From: Rebecca billardiae RCC1528
Taxonomy: Eukaryota; Haptophyta
Direction: 5' to 3'
Assembly (NCBI GenBank): GCA_965240325.2
Contig: OZ251245.1
Span: 930,001-994,000, forward strand
Length of the DNA stretch: 64,000 nt
Below are positions 42,107 to 51,950 of this stretch, piece after piece. The notes beneath the pieces are model-generated. The model was given only the letters and a program-made list of their open reading frames with translations, was not told the origin of the DNA and ran no database searches. Position 1 is the stretch's first letter. Every line of letters starts with the position of its first letter. The translations under genes and the position numbers were made by a program.

Positions 42107-43519
42107 TCACACGCCCATCCCCATGCCACCGCCACCCGTGTCGTTGCCGTACTGGCCGCGGGATGTGATGTACACACTGCCCTTCATCGCGCCGTCCGTC
42201 GTCGTCTCTCGGATGCCCGAGGGCTTGCGCTTGGCGCACGCGCGCGCGTGCACGGGCAGCCGGTCCGGGAAGAAGGTCCGGCCGCAGGCGGGGCACGGCA
42301 CGAACGCCGTGGGCTGGAACGTGTCAGTCAACCCGGCCGCGCGCGCGTCGGCGGCCTCCTTGTCGGCTGCCGCCTTGGCCGCAGCCGCGCGCTCGCGCTT
42401 CGCCTTGGCGGCCTCCTCCTTGCGCTTTCGCGCTGCCTCCGCCTCGGCGGCGGTCTTAGCCTTGGCGGCGTCCGATGCCTGCGCGGCCGACGCCGCCGCG
42501 TCGGCCTCGGCCTTCGCCTTCGCCGCCGCCGCCTCCTGCTTGGCCGCCTCGGCCTCCGCCAGCGCCTCCCTCAGCTTTCGCTCCGCCTCCTCCTTGGCGC
42601 GCTTCGCGTCTTCAAGCGCCTGCACGGCCGGGCAGCTGCGCCGGTGCGGCTCGAGCTTGTCCGGCAGGAAGGTGCGCTGGCAGCCGTCGCACGCCACGAG
42701 CTCCTGCGTCACGTCGAGCTGCTCCTCCTCCTCCTCCGCCTCGAACAGCCCGATCAGCCGCTCGTAGTAGGCGCAGAACTCGTCGAATGAGATGCCTCCG
42801 GAGCCGTCCGCGTCCGCCACCTTGAACTCCTCGTCCACAATCTCATCCACCTCGTCGCAGTGCTCGGGGAAGACCTGGTGCAGCAGCCGCGAGAACTCCT
42901 CCTTGTCGAGCACGCCGTTCCGGTCGGCGTCGAACTGGCGGAACATGTCGCTCGCCTCGTCGAAGCGGTTCGCCGAGCCCGCGAGCAGGTTGTAGTACGA
43001 GACAAACTCCTCAAAGTCGACGCCGCCCGAGCCGTCCTTGTCCGCCTTCTTGAAGTCGTACGCGAGCTCCTCGGCGTCGGCGCTGCGCGTCGGGAAGCAC
43101 TGGCGCAGGCAGGTGCTCAGCTCGCGCTCGTCGAGCACGCCGTCGCCATCGGCATCGAAGCGGTCAAAGAGCTCGCGCATCTTGTCCACCTTGCCCTCGT
43201 GCTTCTTGAGCATGCGCTCGGTGTTCTGCTGCTTGGTTGAGCCGCCGCCGCCCGGGCCAAAGCCGTTGGCGCCGTGCGGACGCAGCTTCCGGCACTTCGC
43301 CACGTGCCCGGCGAACGCCACCTTGCCGTACGGCTCGCCGCAGTTCGGGCACTGCTCCCAGTCGGCGTTGGGCTTTGGCCGCGCCCAGCCCTCCTCCTCG
43401 CGCAGCTGTGCCTCGGCGAGCACCTCCGGCCGGTAGCGGCAACGCTTCATGTGCAGCTCGAGCGACGACGAGCCGAACTGCTGCCCGCAGTGCGCGCACG
43501 GCTTCCACGACGGTGCCAT
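42107..43519 (-). CDS. Four EF-hands with four C2HC zinc fingers
   Basis: 470 residues from the ATG at 43519; the open frame extends upstream without another ATG. Domain order: two zf-C2HC fingers (Cys8-Cys11-His23-Cys27 and Cys57-Cys60-His72-Cys76), four EF-hand loops (122-133 DADGDGVLDERE; 160-171 DKDGSGGVDFEE; 197-208 DADRNGVLDKEE; 236-247 DADGSGGISFDE), a third finger (277-296), an Ala/Glu/Lys coiled coil (300-395), and a fourth finger (409-428). All four loops keep the acidic calcium ligands. C2HC fingers of this spacing occur in protist flagellar and centriolar proteins, so a calcium-responsive cytoskeletal role is possible. That role is inference. Single exon; a divergent membrane-protein gene starts 278 bp away. 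Confidence 0.85.
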   Translation of the reverse strand: MAPSWKPCAHCGQQFGSSSLELHMKRCRYRPEVLAEAQLREEEGWARPKPNADWEQCPNCGEPYGKVAFAGHVAKCRKLRPHGANGFGPGGGGSTKQQNTERMLKKHEGKVDKMRELFDRFDADGDGVLDERELSTCLRQCFPTRSADAEELAYDFKKADKDGSGGVDFEEFVSYYNLLAGSANRFDEASDMFRQFDADRNGVLDKEEFSRLLHQVFPEHCDEVDEIVDEEFKVADADGSGGISFDEFCAYYERLIGLFEAEEEEEQLDVTQELVACDGCQRTFLPDKLEPHRRSCPAVQALEDAKRAKEEAERKLREALAEAEAAKQEAAAAKAKAEADAAASAAQASDAAKAKTAAEAEAARKRKEEAAKAKRERAAAAKAAADKEAADARAAGLTDTFQPTAFVPCPACGRTFFPDRLPVHARACAKRKPSGIRETTTDGAMKGSVYITSRGQYGNDTGGGGMGMGV

Positions 43520-43797
43520 CGGTGACGCGGACACGCGGTCGCGCTTGACGCGTTTGTGCTCGGTGGAACGGCGCCGACCGTATGGATACGTCTGGAACCG
43601 CAACTGCTTATTCGCATCGTACCCGCATGATTGCTACGGGTAGCGCTTCCGCCAATAGTGCTACCACTATCTACTACTGCGAATACTCGTACGAGCAATA
43701 CTGTACCAGACACACGGATCTATACCCCCATATAAGTCGCCCCCAGATCGGCAGCCATCGTGCCGATTTGATCAAGTGAGCCATCCCCGCCGCCGGG

Positions 43798-44310
43798 ATG
43801 ATAGCCGCTCGCACCCCGGCGCCCATGCGCCGGGCGGAGCGCGCGTTCCGGCAGGCCGCAGGGCTGGGTGAGTCCTCCGAGCGAGCAGACGCGTCGACAG
43901 CGCGCCTTCTGCTCATCGCGGTGGCAGCTCCAGCTTGTGCTGCGCTGGTGTGGCTGTGTGCCGCCGCGGGCGCCGTGTCCCCGGGGTGCGCGTGGGGTGT
44001 GACCGGGTGCGCATCAGTGGTCGCGGGTTTGAGCATCGGCCGATACGCGGTGTTCACATCCACCTCTCTCAGCGGCGACGCACCTCGCTTCGCCGATCAC
44101 GCCGAGGAGACGTACGGCACGATGATTGTGGGTGGCGCGCTCGTCGGCATGATGAACTGGCTAGCAGCCAGCGCAGCGGCTGGCTCCGATCGCAATGCGA
44201 CGGGTGCATTGGTGCTGATCCTCCTCGACACCGGTGCCGCCGTCGTGTGCGTTTTTGAGGCGGCTCTAGAGCGTCGATTCACGTCGCATGGCCATGCCAA
44301 GAAGGCTTGA
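43798..44310 (+). CDS. Small four-helix membrane protein, unknown
   Basis: 170 residues from an ATG at 43798. Hydrophobic segments at about 36-60, 64-86, 107-129 and 134-156 give four membrane helices. The N-terminus is basic (MRRAERAFRQ) and could be a targeting sequence. Small-residue-rich helices (GGALVGMM, TGAAVV) suggest tight packing. I recognise no family. Regular alternation of hydrophobic and loop segments argues that it is real. Confidence 0.55.
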   Translation: MIAARTPAPMRRAERAFRQAAGLGESSERADASTARLLLIAVAAPACAALVWLCAAAGAVSPGCAWGVTGCASVVAGLSIGRYAVFTSTSLSGDAPRFADHAEETYGTMIVGGALVGMMNWLAASAAAGSDRNATGALVLILLDTGAAVVCVFEAALERRFTSHGHAKKA

Positions 44311-45619
44311 TCGGCACGGCATCTTCGCGAAGTTGCAACGTGTTCGCAGACACTCGGAATCGACTCTGTCGTCGACTGCGGCTCGGATCTGATTCTGGAA
44401 GGTCAGAATGTCAATATTATATTATATTATATGTCGTTATACTGCTCGGTTCGCACGGTACAGACCGTATATATAGCAGCCGATTGTCGCCTATACATAT
44501 ATATAGCTATATATATACTGCTACGTCACTTGACAGCATCAGTATTATTATATTTAGTCGTTATAAATAAGCAGCTCTGCATTAATTTAGTCCGGCTAGT
44601 CCGCGACGGTCGTCGGGTCTCTGCTGGCGGTGAATTCATCAGGTGAAAGCTAGCCACTCATAGAGTCGGGCGCCCCTCAACGCCTCAAACAATAACGGAC
44701 AGTCACTAGTCAGTGACGCGACAACGGTCCGCCGGACTCAAACCGAAGCGTCACTAGAGTTCGCTGCAGTCGTCGTCGACGAGCAGCCCGCGGAGCCCTG
44801 GCTCCGCGTCACGGGCCGGCTGCCGGCAGCCCGGCTGACTTTATTTAATGGTGATAGTGTGATCCGAGCCGCTGGTCGGGGCCGTCGGGCCGACGGTCGG
44901 GCCTCGGGGACGGGGTCCGGGTCGGCGGCACCGCACGTCACGACGGGCGGCACGTCAGCTGACTGCCGTGTCGGGCCGGCTGCCACCGAGCCCGGTCGTG
45001 GCCCGTCTCGTGGAACCGCGAACGTGAATGAAAGGCGGAGAAAAGCTGTCCGCCAGGGCCACTCTGCAAGCTGCTGCATGAAGTCTGATAGTGATCGGCC
45101 CGATCATCGGATAGCTAGTCATGATAATGGGCGCAAAGTCCGCCTTCGCTGCTAATGATCCGGTGAACTATTCGAATAAGTGGCTAACGTCAGACGCCGT
45201 TACGAGTGAGCCCGTCCTCATCTTGATCTTGTTATTGTGCGGCGTGCAAGCTGAAGCGCGTGCGTGCGCTGCGGCGAAGTGCGAGACTCTGAGTAGTCTG
45301 AGTGCGAGACTGAAAGATGAAGTACTACATCACTGTCGTTACCATCAGTCGTATACAAGTAGCCCGTCCGAAGTGTGCCGCCACACATGAGTCATGACAC
45401 AAACTCAATATTTAAATAAGTTATTTCAAGGTAGTTAGCAAGAGTGGAGCCGTTCCGCACCGCGTGAGGCCCGCCGCACCGTTCCTGAATCCACCAACCA
45501 CCAAGACCAACCCGACGGTCACCATCTTATGCTGGGCCGGCTGGCGCCTCATACACCAGGCGCGCTGGACAAGGCGCCTTTGGCACGGCCCCTGTCGGTA
45601 CACGCGCCGCACACCCACC
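44311..45619. other. No gene recognised
   Basis: Includes AT-rich TATATA strings at 44410-44560 and GC-rich blocks at 44800-45030. Short overlapping frames only. Confidence 0.45.
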
Positions 45620-46411
45620 TCAGGTGGCACCGCTGAGCGCCGCCGAGATCGCGCTGAGATCAGCGTGCTCGAGGCCGTACCAGACTACCAGCCCGATGGA
45701 GCTGAGCGCGAGGACAATCTTGGCGACCTCCCGCGCGGGGATGTCGAGCGCGCGCAGTAGCCCGACGAGGAAGATAAACACCGTGACCGCGCCGCCGAAC
45801 GGCGCGATGGCCATCACGACGCCCGCTCTGTCCCCGCTCAGCATGCCATCATCCATGAAGTCGCTGACGACGGGTGCGGCCTGCTCGGTGAAGACGACTG
45901 CTTGCTGGTTGACCACCTTCGCGCCCTCGGAGACGGCCTCGCCGAGCTGGCCGCGCGCTGGCTCGCTCGCGTCCCACGCCGCGACAGCCGTTGAGCCCGT
46001 CGTGACGGCTACCTTACCGAGGAACGAGCCTGCTGCGTCTGCCGTCTCCTTCTGCTCCTCGGACATGAAGAGGCGGACGATCGCGCCGACCGTCCACAGC
46101 GCGGCGCAGAAGAGGCCCCAGAGCAGCTGGATGATCTGACCGCCCACGGGGATAGCGTTCTCGCGGACGACCTCGACGGTGCCCGCGACGATGGGCGCGG
46201 CCGTGCGCACGCCGGCCTCAACGTACGGCTTGGCCGTGTCGATGGCCCGCTCGACCTCGGGCACCACCGCCTGCACGCTGTCGGCGAGCGAGCCCACGTC
46301 GGTGGCGAGGACGAAGCTGCGGACAGCGAAACGTGGGGCCGCGCGCAATAGCGGCGGCCCACGCCCTGGTTGAAGCGCCGCGACGAGCGCGCAGGCTGCC
46401 AGGAGCAGCAT
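45620..46411 (-). CDS. Putative plastid membrane protein, three helices
   Basis: The first in-frame ATG is at 46411, giving 263 residues; the frame continues upstream without ATG. The leader MLLLAACALVAALQ resembles a secretory signal and is followed by a basic, Pro-rich stretch (to about residue 35), the bipartite style of secondary-plastid proteins. Membrane segments lie at about 92-116 (LLWGLFCAALWTVGAIV), 197-221 and 229-247, with a soluble loop of about 80 residues between the first two. No family is recognised. Divergently paired with the Pcc1 gene, 207 bp between start codons. Confidence 0.6.
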   Translation of the reverse strand: MLLLAACALVAALQPGRGPPLLRAAPRFAVRSFVLATDVGSLADSVQAVVPEVERAIDTAKPYVEAGVRTAAPIVAGTVEVVRENAIPVGGQIIQLLWGLFCAALWTVGAIVRLFMSEEQKETADAAGSFLGKVAVTTGSTAVAAWDASEPARGQLGEAVSEGAKVVNQQAVVFTEQAAPVVSDFMDDGMLSGDRAGVVMAIAPFGGAVTVFIFLVGLLRALDIPAREVAKIVLALSSIGLVVWYGLEHADLSAISAALSGAT

Positions 46412-46574
46412 CGCGCGAATGCCCGCCGCCCGACCGAGAGCCCGGTCACCGCGTTCAGGTTGCCCGAGACGAAATCGGGCTCGCAAAGTTGAAAGTAGGA
46501 CCAACGGTAAGTAATTTGCGAGGAGTCCGGCGCAAGCTCTCCACAGTCTCCAGTCTCCACTGTTCTCCGACCGG

Positions 46575-46614
46575 AAGGGGGTGATTGAACCCCCTTGCTC
46601 CGACGAGTCGGAGC
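46575..46614 (+). promoter_or_regulatory. Two adjacent hairpins just upstream of the Pcc1 start
   Basis: The first stem pairs AAGGGGGT (46575-46582) with ACCCCCTT (46589-46596) over a 6-base loop. The second, GCTCCGAC-GA-GTCGGAGC (46597-46614), is a perfect 8-bp stem with a 2-base loop. The ATG follows four bases later at 46619. If transcribed these would stack in the 5-prime leader. A translational effect is inference. It is not a tRNA: no acceptor or anticodon arm. Confidence 0.55.
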
Positions 46615-46618
46615 AACG

Positions 46619-47047
46619 ATGGCGGGCGTGATGTCACACGAATTGTACGCGGCGCGAACGGTGGCAACGCAGCCTTGCGCGCGAGCCTGCGCTGACGAGT
46701 CGGCGCGCCGCGTATGACCGCACATACACTACGCCCACAGGACGCTGCGCATACCCCTCGAGAGCGACCTCATCGCCGCCGCCGTCTACGACGCGCTCGT
46801 CGTGGACGAGGAGCTGCAGCCGGAGAAGGTGAGCAAGGTGCTGCGCCTGAGACAAGGCGCTGTGCTCGAGGTGCACTTCGCGTCGGCGGAATGGCGGCTC
46901 ATGCGCGTCGTTGTCGGCTCATTCGTTGAGTACCTCGCAGTTGCCATCCGCTGTGCGAACGCCATGCCGCCACCAAGCGCATTGCTTACCGCCGAGCCCC
47001 CGCTCCCGCCAAACGCCGGGCGTCCATCCGGGGCGTCGTCGACGTGA
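46619..47047 (+). CDS. PCC1: KEOPS/EKC complex subunit Pcc1 (LAGE3-like), two exons
   Basis: Model: exon 1 46619-46644 (26 nt), intron 46645-46740 (96 bp, GTACGC...CCCACAG), exon 2 46741-47047; 110 residues. Joining gives MSHELTLRIPLES at the N-terminus, just where Pcc1 proteins begin their first strand. Exon 2 alone has no ATG and is closed upstream by a TGA. The rest follows the Pcc1 fold: AAAVYDALVVDEEL, VSKVLRLRQGAVLEVHF, and the signature WRLMRVVVGSFVEYLAVAI (60-78; family RxLRVSxNSFLEHL). Pcc1 dimerises the KEOPS complex, which makes t6A at position 37 of ANN-decoding tRNAs. The Pro-rich last 25 residues may be a true tail or read-through into a further intron. Confidence 0.72.
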
Positions 47048-47414
47048 TCTGATGCAGCTAAGCGCGCATCTGGCAGCGGCTGTGGTATCATCGTTCGCGA
47101 ACAAATGCCCGCCAGTTGTCGGAGGAGATCTACTTGCAGCCAGGGGGACGACGCCGGCGTGGACGTGGTGGCGGACATCACTGACGACCTGCGCGCCAAG
47201 TCGCCGACGGCGACAGCTGCGGCGACGTGAAGGGGGATGAGAGCCGGCTGCTGAGCCGGGAGACTGTCACCGCCAGCTATACGTAGTCGTTGCGTATCAT
47301 TCTATACTGATGCTGTCAGACCATGCACGATGCGGTGCGCGCGAGCTGCTGTCGTCAGCCGTGCTGATGGCCTGATCATGATGCTCGAGGGCTCTAGGCA
47401 TCTCTCTGGCCGTG
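47048..47414. other. Intergenic, one exon-like string
   Basis: A frame at about 47150-47229 (DDAGVDVVADITDDLRAK, then stop) follows a TTGCAG acceptor-like site and could be a further exon of the Pcc1 transcript. I cannot join it convincingly. Confidence 0.3.
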
Positions 47415-48938
47415 TCAGTCTCCGGCTGGCGGCCCGCACGCTGCTGATGGCGCTGCAGCATGATCGTGGTTGGTGATCGCCACGCGCGCAGCGCCGCCCA
47501 GCTTGAGCGAGCCCGTGACGAGCACGCGGCGCGCCGGACGCTGCTCTGCGGCGATCGCGAGCGCGCGCGCGACCGCGTCCTCGGCGTCGTCGACAATCTC
47601 ACACGTGTGCCACCCCTGCGCGCGCGCGAGCTTGAGGAGCTCGTCCGGGCACACGGAGGGCACGTCGGCGGATGCGGGCAGCCGCGTGGCGACGAGCACG
47701 CCGCCGCTGTCGCCGCGCGCATGCTCGAGCGCGCGCACGATGCCGGCGGCGTCCTTGTCCGCGGCCACGCCGAGCACGACCACCGCGCCTCCGCTCGGCG
47801 CGGCGGGCTCGCCGCCGTCGCGCAGGCAGGCCCCGCCCCCCGCGCCCTCCGAGCCGCGCGTCGCCTCGGCCGCGCGAGGCGGCTCGGCGCCGAGCGCGCG
47901 CGCGGCGTGCGCGACACTCTCCGGCACGTGCGCGCCGTCAAGCAGCACGCGCACGCCGTCGTGCGTGCGCACGCGCTCCATGCGCGCAGGGAGGAGCGTG
48001 GCCGCCGCCGCTCGCTCGGCGTGCGCCAGGCCCGACGCGTCGAGCGCGCCGCGCTCCGCGCGCGCGTCGGCCGGCCCCGCCAGCCCCCGCTGCTCGCCCC
48101 GCCGCGGCGGCAGCAGCCCGCGGCGTCGCAGCTCGGCCAGTGCCGCGCTGCTTAGCGCCGCGGTCGCCGCCTCGACCGCATCCGCCGACGCGCCCTGCGC
48201 GTGCTCGGGCGGCAGCGCGAAGAGGACGCGGTCGGCGCCGCGCCTGCGCGCCTCGTCGAGCGCCGCGACGCCGGCCTCGTCCGTGCGCGCCCAGCCCGGC
48301 GGCATGCCCACGACAAGGCTGGCGCCCGGACTCACGATCCCCGCCTTCTCGCGCGCGATCTCGGCGCGGCTCGCGCCCAGCTGCGCCGTGTGCTCGAGCA
48401 GCACGTTCGTGAGCACGCACACGGGCGCGCGCAGCACGTTGGTCGAGTCGCGCGCGCCCCCGAGCCCGCACTCCACGACGGCGAGGTCGACGCGCGCCTC
48501 GGCGAACGCGCAGAACGCGGCGGCGGTCAGGACGTCGAACCAACTCGCAAACGCGGCCGGGCAGCTCGGCTGCGCTCGAGCCAGCTCGTCGCGCGCGTCC
48601 ATCGAGGCGTGCAGCGCGGAGGCGAGCGCATCGTCCCCAATCGGCTCAGCGTCGACACTCACGCGCTCGTTCAGCCGGTGCACGTGCGGCGAGGTGTACA
48701 GCCCGACGCGCGCGCACTCGCGCCGCGCGAGCAGCGCCGTCCGCACGGCGACGCTGCCCTTCCCCTTCGACCCGGCGACGTGCACCGCGGCGAAGCGCGT
48801 GTGCGGGTCGTCGAGGTGCGCGAGGATCTGCGCGATTGGCGCGGTGGAGACGCTCCATCCGGCCGGCCGGGCGCCGCGCTCACGGTTGGTCAGCGCGGCC
48901 ATGCGCGCCAGCGCCGCCGTCAGGCGCGAGCCCGCCAT
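47415..48938 (-). CDS. FPGS: Folylpolyglutamate synthase / dihydrofolate synthase (FolC/FPGS family)
   Basis: 507 residues from an ATG at 48938. Mur-ligase fold with the ATP loop HVAGSKGKGSVAV (53-65), the folate-binding TSPHVHRLNERV (82-93), ECGLGGARDSTNV (155-167), the LTNVLLEHTAQLG segment with His182, IAREKAGIVSPG (193-204) and, in the C-terminal domain, LPARMERV and LLDGAHVPESV (331-341). The enzyme adds glutamate to folates. Compared with the usual DGAHNP motif, Asn is replaced by Val337. The two halves are separated by an Ala/Arg-rich insertion (about 245-310). No clear targeting peptide. Single exon, complete. Confidence 0.88.
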   Translation of the reverse strand: MAGSRLTAALARMAALTNRERGARPAGWSVSTAPIAQILAHLDDPHTRFAAVHVAGSKGKGSVAVRTALLARRECARVGLYTSPHVHRLNERVSVDAEPIGDDALASALHASMDARDELARAQPSCPAAFASWFDVLTAAAFCAFAEARVDLAVVECGLGGARDSTNVLRAPVCVLTNVLLEHTAQLGASRAEIAREKAGIVSPGASLVVGMPPGWARTDEAGVAALDEARRRGADRVLFALPPEHAQGASADAVEAATAALSSAALAELRRRGLLPPRRGEQRGLAGPADARAERGALDASGLAHAERAAAATLLPARMERVRTHDGVRVLLDGAHVPESVAHAARALGAEPPRAAEATRGSEGAGGGACLRDGGEPAAPSGGAVVVLGVAADKDAAGIVRALEHARGDSGGVLVATRLPASADVPSVCPDELLKLARAQGWHTCEIVDDAEDAVARALAIAAEQRPARRVLVTGSLKLGGAARVAITNHDHAAAPSAACGPPAGD

Positions 48939-49237
48939 CGTTCGTGATCGGTCTCGGTCGGATCCGACCGCCTACAGTAGTAGATCCGGGGGCTAAACTG
49001 TGGGGTCGTATGTGCCGCCAAGGGCGGTCCTTGGTATCGCAGTCTACTTCATCTTGATGATTCTTGATCAGTCGTACTATCCATAGTACCGGGTAGTAGT
49101 ACACTGTCATTCATCAGCAGTACGGGCACTGGTCAGGCCGACAGCGGACAGGCTGCGGCCCCGCGAGCAGCACTCCCAGCAGGCAGTTACAGTAGCCATT
49201 AGGCACTGAGCGTCTCAAAGCTGTAAAAGCAGCAACC
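48939..49237. other. Intergenic, nothing recognised
   Basis: Upstream region of the folate-synthase gene. No promoter motif is recognised. Confidence 0.45.
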
Positions 49238-49746
49238 TACAGGCAATCGCGGGCAATAAGAAGTCAGAGATCTCACGGCTAGCCTCGGTTTCTTAGCCGT
49301 TCGGTAGCCCGAGCGCCTACGGAGTCTCAGTTTCTTAGCTAGGTCCGCCCGCCGCGCAGGCGCGGGGGGCGCAGGGGGGCAGAGCCCCCCGCTGAGTTTT
49401 TAGGCCCGGCCGGCGAGGCCGACGAAAATTTTGGGCCTTTTTGGAGCAAATCTGGCATGATGTTGCATGGATGCTGCGGTGCACTGGCCAGGAGTGAGTC
49501 ATCAGGAGAAGTCGGGACTTGGCCTGTACTCGTAGTCGGGCCGCGCGCCGCGTCCCCGACGGGCCGACTGCGCCTCGCCCCGGCGGCGGACCACTCGTCA
49601 GCCGGGACGACGTAGTCCCGGTTCTTAGTGTGACTATGCGTATAGCGAACCAGCCAATCGCTAGCCTCAGTTTCTAGGCCAGATCCGCAGATAGCAAGCC
49701 CCAGTTTCTTAACGTGACAGCTCCTTATTGCCCGCGATTGCCTGTA
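49238..49746 (-). mobile_element. TA-flanked non-autonomous transposon, copy 3 (505 bp)
   Basis: Element 49240-49744 between TA dinucleotides, in the orientation opposite to copies 1 and 2. It has the same length as copy 1, and its crossing frame translates identically over about 136 codons. The two are thus near-identical and recently moved or duplicated. Confidence 0.93.
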
Positions 49747-49779
49747 CAGCATCCGTATCTATCGGCACTTACGTCATAG

Positions 49780-50065
49780 GGGGTCCAGGCCCTCAGCCTA
49801 GCGGTTGGGGGTATTCGACAGGCCTGCCATGTAGGTGTCTGTCGAGGCTGTCGCCTGTTGAAGTGCCCTCTAGTATGCCCCCCAGCCCAGCCCAGCCGTC
49901 AGAAGCACTCAAAACCGACTCCGCGTGCCGTCGCGCCGTCGTGCGGGCGCGCTGCCGGCCACTTTGTGTCACATAGAGATTCAGCGAAGTGGTACCCACC
50001 CGTGATGGCGGCTAGATGACGGAATGCGGTCGGTAGTACTTATTGACAACCGTTGCCACTCAGTC
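49780..50065 (+). repeat. Dispersed repeat, copy 2 (partner at 2331-2625)
   Basis: See the copy at 2331. Here the segment lies only about 80 bp from the element terminus at 50142, rather than 1.8 kb. Confidence 0.75.
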
Positions 50066-50950
50066 GAATGAATTTATGATGCAGCGACTGAATATTTGGC
50101 GCACCATGCTGGGCGCGTAGAAATTCAGGAGAAACAGCAGCAAGATCGAGCATGTTACCCATTTAAATACAGATAGATACCCGTAAATATGAGCATGTGT
50201 GTACCCGTACATACTAACGGTCGATGCGAGTCCATATGTATTCAAATCAATGTCTATATATGTGGGTACGTTCGAATACGGGCGCCGGAGATGAATATGC
50301 GGGCTCGGTCGCAACACTGGCGACTCAGCCGGCACCGGCGCCGCGTCGCCAGTCGTCCTACCCCAGCCCATGAGCCCATGCGAGGCCACCACCGGTCTAC
50401 GATTACCGCGGCTGCAGCGGCCAGCCACCGAGGCGGCCTCCGGCTCGGCGAGCTGCTCGGCGGCGAGCTTCGCGCTCTCTGACTCTGCTGCCACGCCCGC
50501 CGTGCTCACCGCCTTGACCATAGTGCGGTCCGCGCGCTGCTCCGCTGTGATCGCCGCCAGATCCTCACGCCGCGCCTTGGCCTCGGATGTGCCTGCGCGG
50601 CTGTTGGCGGCCGTGATGGCGCCGGCGGGCTCGGCGTCGCGCGCCTGCTCCGCGGTGAGCGTGACGTCCGTGCGCGTTCTTTGCTTCGCACATCCGTGCT
50701 GCAGCCCCACTATCCAGGCGTGCGCCTCGGCCGTGCACAGAGAACAGGCAGGGCCAAGGAAGCGGCCACTCGAGGCGGAACGCGAGAGATTCAAACCAGT
50801 AGTGCACCACCTTCTTGTTCAACAGGCCATCCTTGCCGAGCTGGGTCCATCCTGAGCGCCGTGGCGTTCTCGTGTGCCTTGAGTTGTTGCTAGAGCGCGC
50901 GGACATCGCCCAGCGAGAGGAGGTTGATGCGCTCGCGCAGCCGGCACCGG
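50066..50950 (-). pseudogene. Broken copy of the dispersed coiled-coil-ORF element
   Basis: The terminus motif CAAGATCGAGCATGTTACCC is at 50142-50161. The minus-strand frame 50794-50060 encodes an Ala/Glu-rich helical segment (TAEQARDAEPAGAITAAN) comparable to the C-terminus of the 4881-6137 protein, then reads on through GLMGWGRTTGDA where that gene has already stopped. Protein-like sequence further 5-prime (WTQLGKDGLLNKKVVHYWFE, near 50840) lies in another frame, so this copy carries at least one frameshift. Confidence 0.6.
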
Positions 50951-51950
50951 TAAGAAACTAGCGGCAGGCATCATGATGATTACATTCAGCGTATCGGCGT
51001 CGGAGAGAGGCAGCACACGCGACGGCGCGCGCTCGCCAACGCCTGCATGAGTGAATGCGGCAGTGGAAAGCATGCGCGCGGGAGTACCGCGGGGCCATCA
51101 GGGGGGCAGGTACGTGCGCAGGAACGCTACACATGGAAGGAGTATGTGTTGGGGACCGCGTATGCGCACCGTATGCGTGCGCGGCGCGCGCGCATCACCT
51201 GCAAGGGGAGCACCCTCCTCCATCTCGAGCGCATGAGCCAGCTTGAACGCACTGGCACGCGTGCAACCTCGCGGTTTCAATGTCCGACGCCGGCGACCGA
51301 TATGTCCGGGGACTTCATGGTGGTCACGTAGACTCGCTCGATCGGGCGCTCTCGACGCTCGTACGCGCTCTGTCGCGCCGAGGCGACGGTGGTGGTGACC
51401 GTCCAGTCGTGCATCTCCGTCGCCGCCAGCCCACTGAACAGCCCGACCCGGCAGCTCGCCGCGTACGCTCGCGGCGCTCGAATTTATGGCGAAACTCGCG
51501 CTCACTCCACTTGAAAACCCGTCGAGGCATTTTTTCGATTTTATTTTGGTGTGCTGGACCCCCTATACGTCAACCAGTGGGTGCTGGTAGTGGTGCCAGC
51601 AGTGAGCACTGCCCTAACTCAAACTGGGCAGTCCTCGGTCCGGCAGAACCGAACAGTGACGGACACGGTACTGTGGCTTGGCTGGCTTGGCTTGTTGGCT
51701 GTGTGCGCAAGCCAAGCCTTGCGCATTATCATCGGCATGGAGCTCCGAGTCTGCGGCAACCCTACGCCAGCTAGCTGACGAAGGACGACGCAGCATCATC
51801 CGCTGCGATGGCGTCACACACCATGGGGCCACCGCACGGTTGACCTCGCTGCAACCAAAATGGTGACAGCGACGAGCGCCCGCCGCGCCCGCCCGAGGCC
51901 GCGCGCCACGCGCCAGCAGCCTCGAAGAGCGAGCGGCGACGCGGTCGTCC
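50951..51950. other. No gene recognised
   Basis: Mixed composition with short frames on both strands. One minus frame near 50970 contains DTLNVIIMMPAASFL and may be a further remnant of the element to the left. Confidence 0.4.

Noticed and set aside
46575-46614. tRNA-like T-arm (GGGGG-TTCAATC-ACCCCC on the minus strand)
   Set aside because: No matching acceptor, D or anticodon arm can be drawn on either side. Two simple hairpins explain the sequence.
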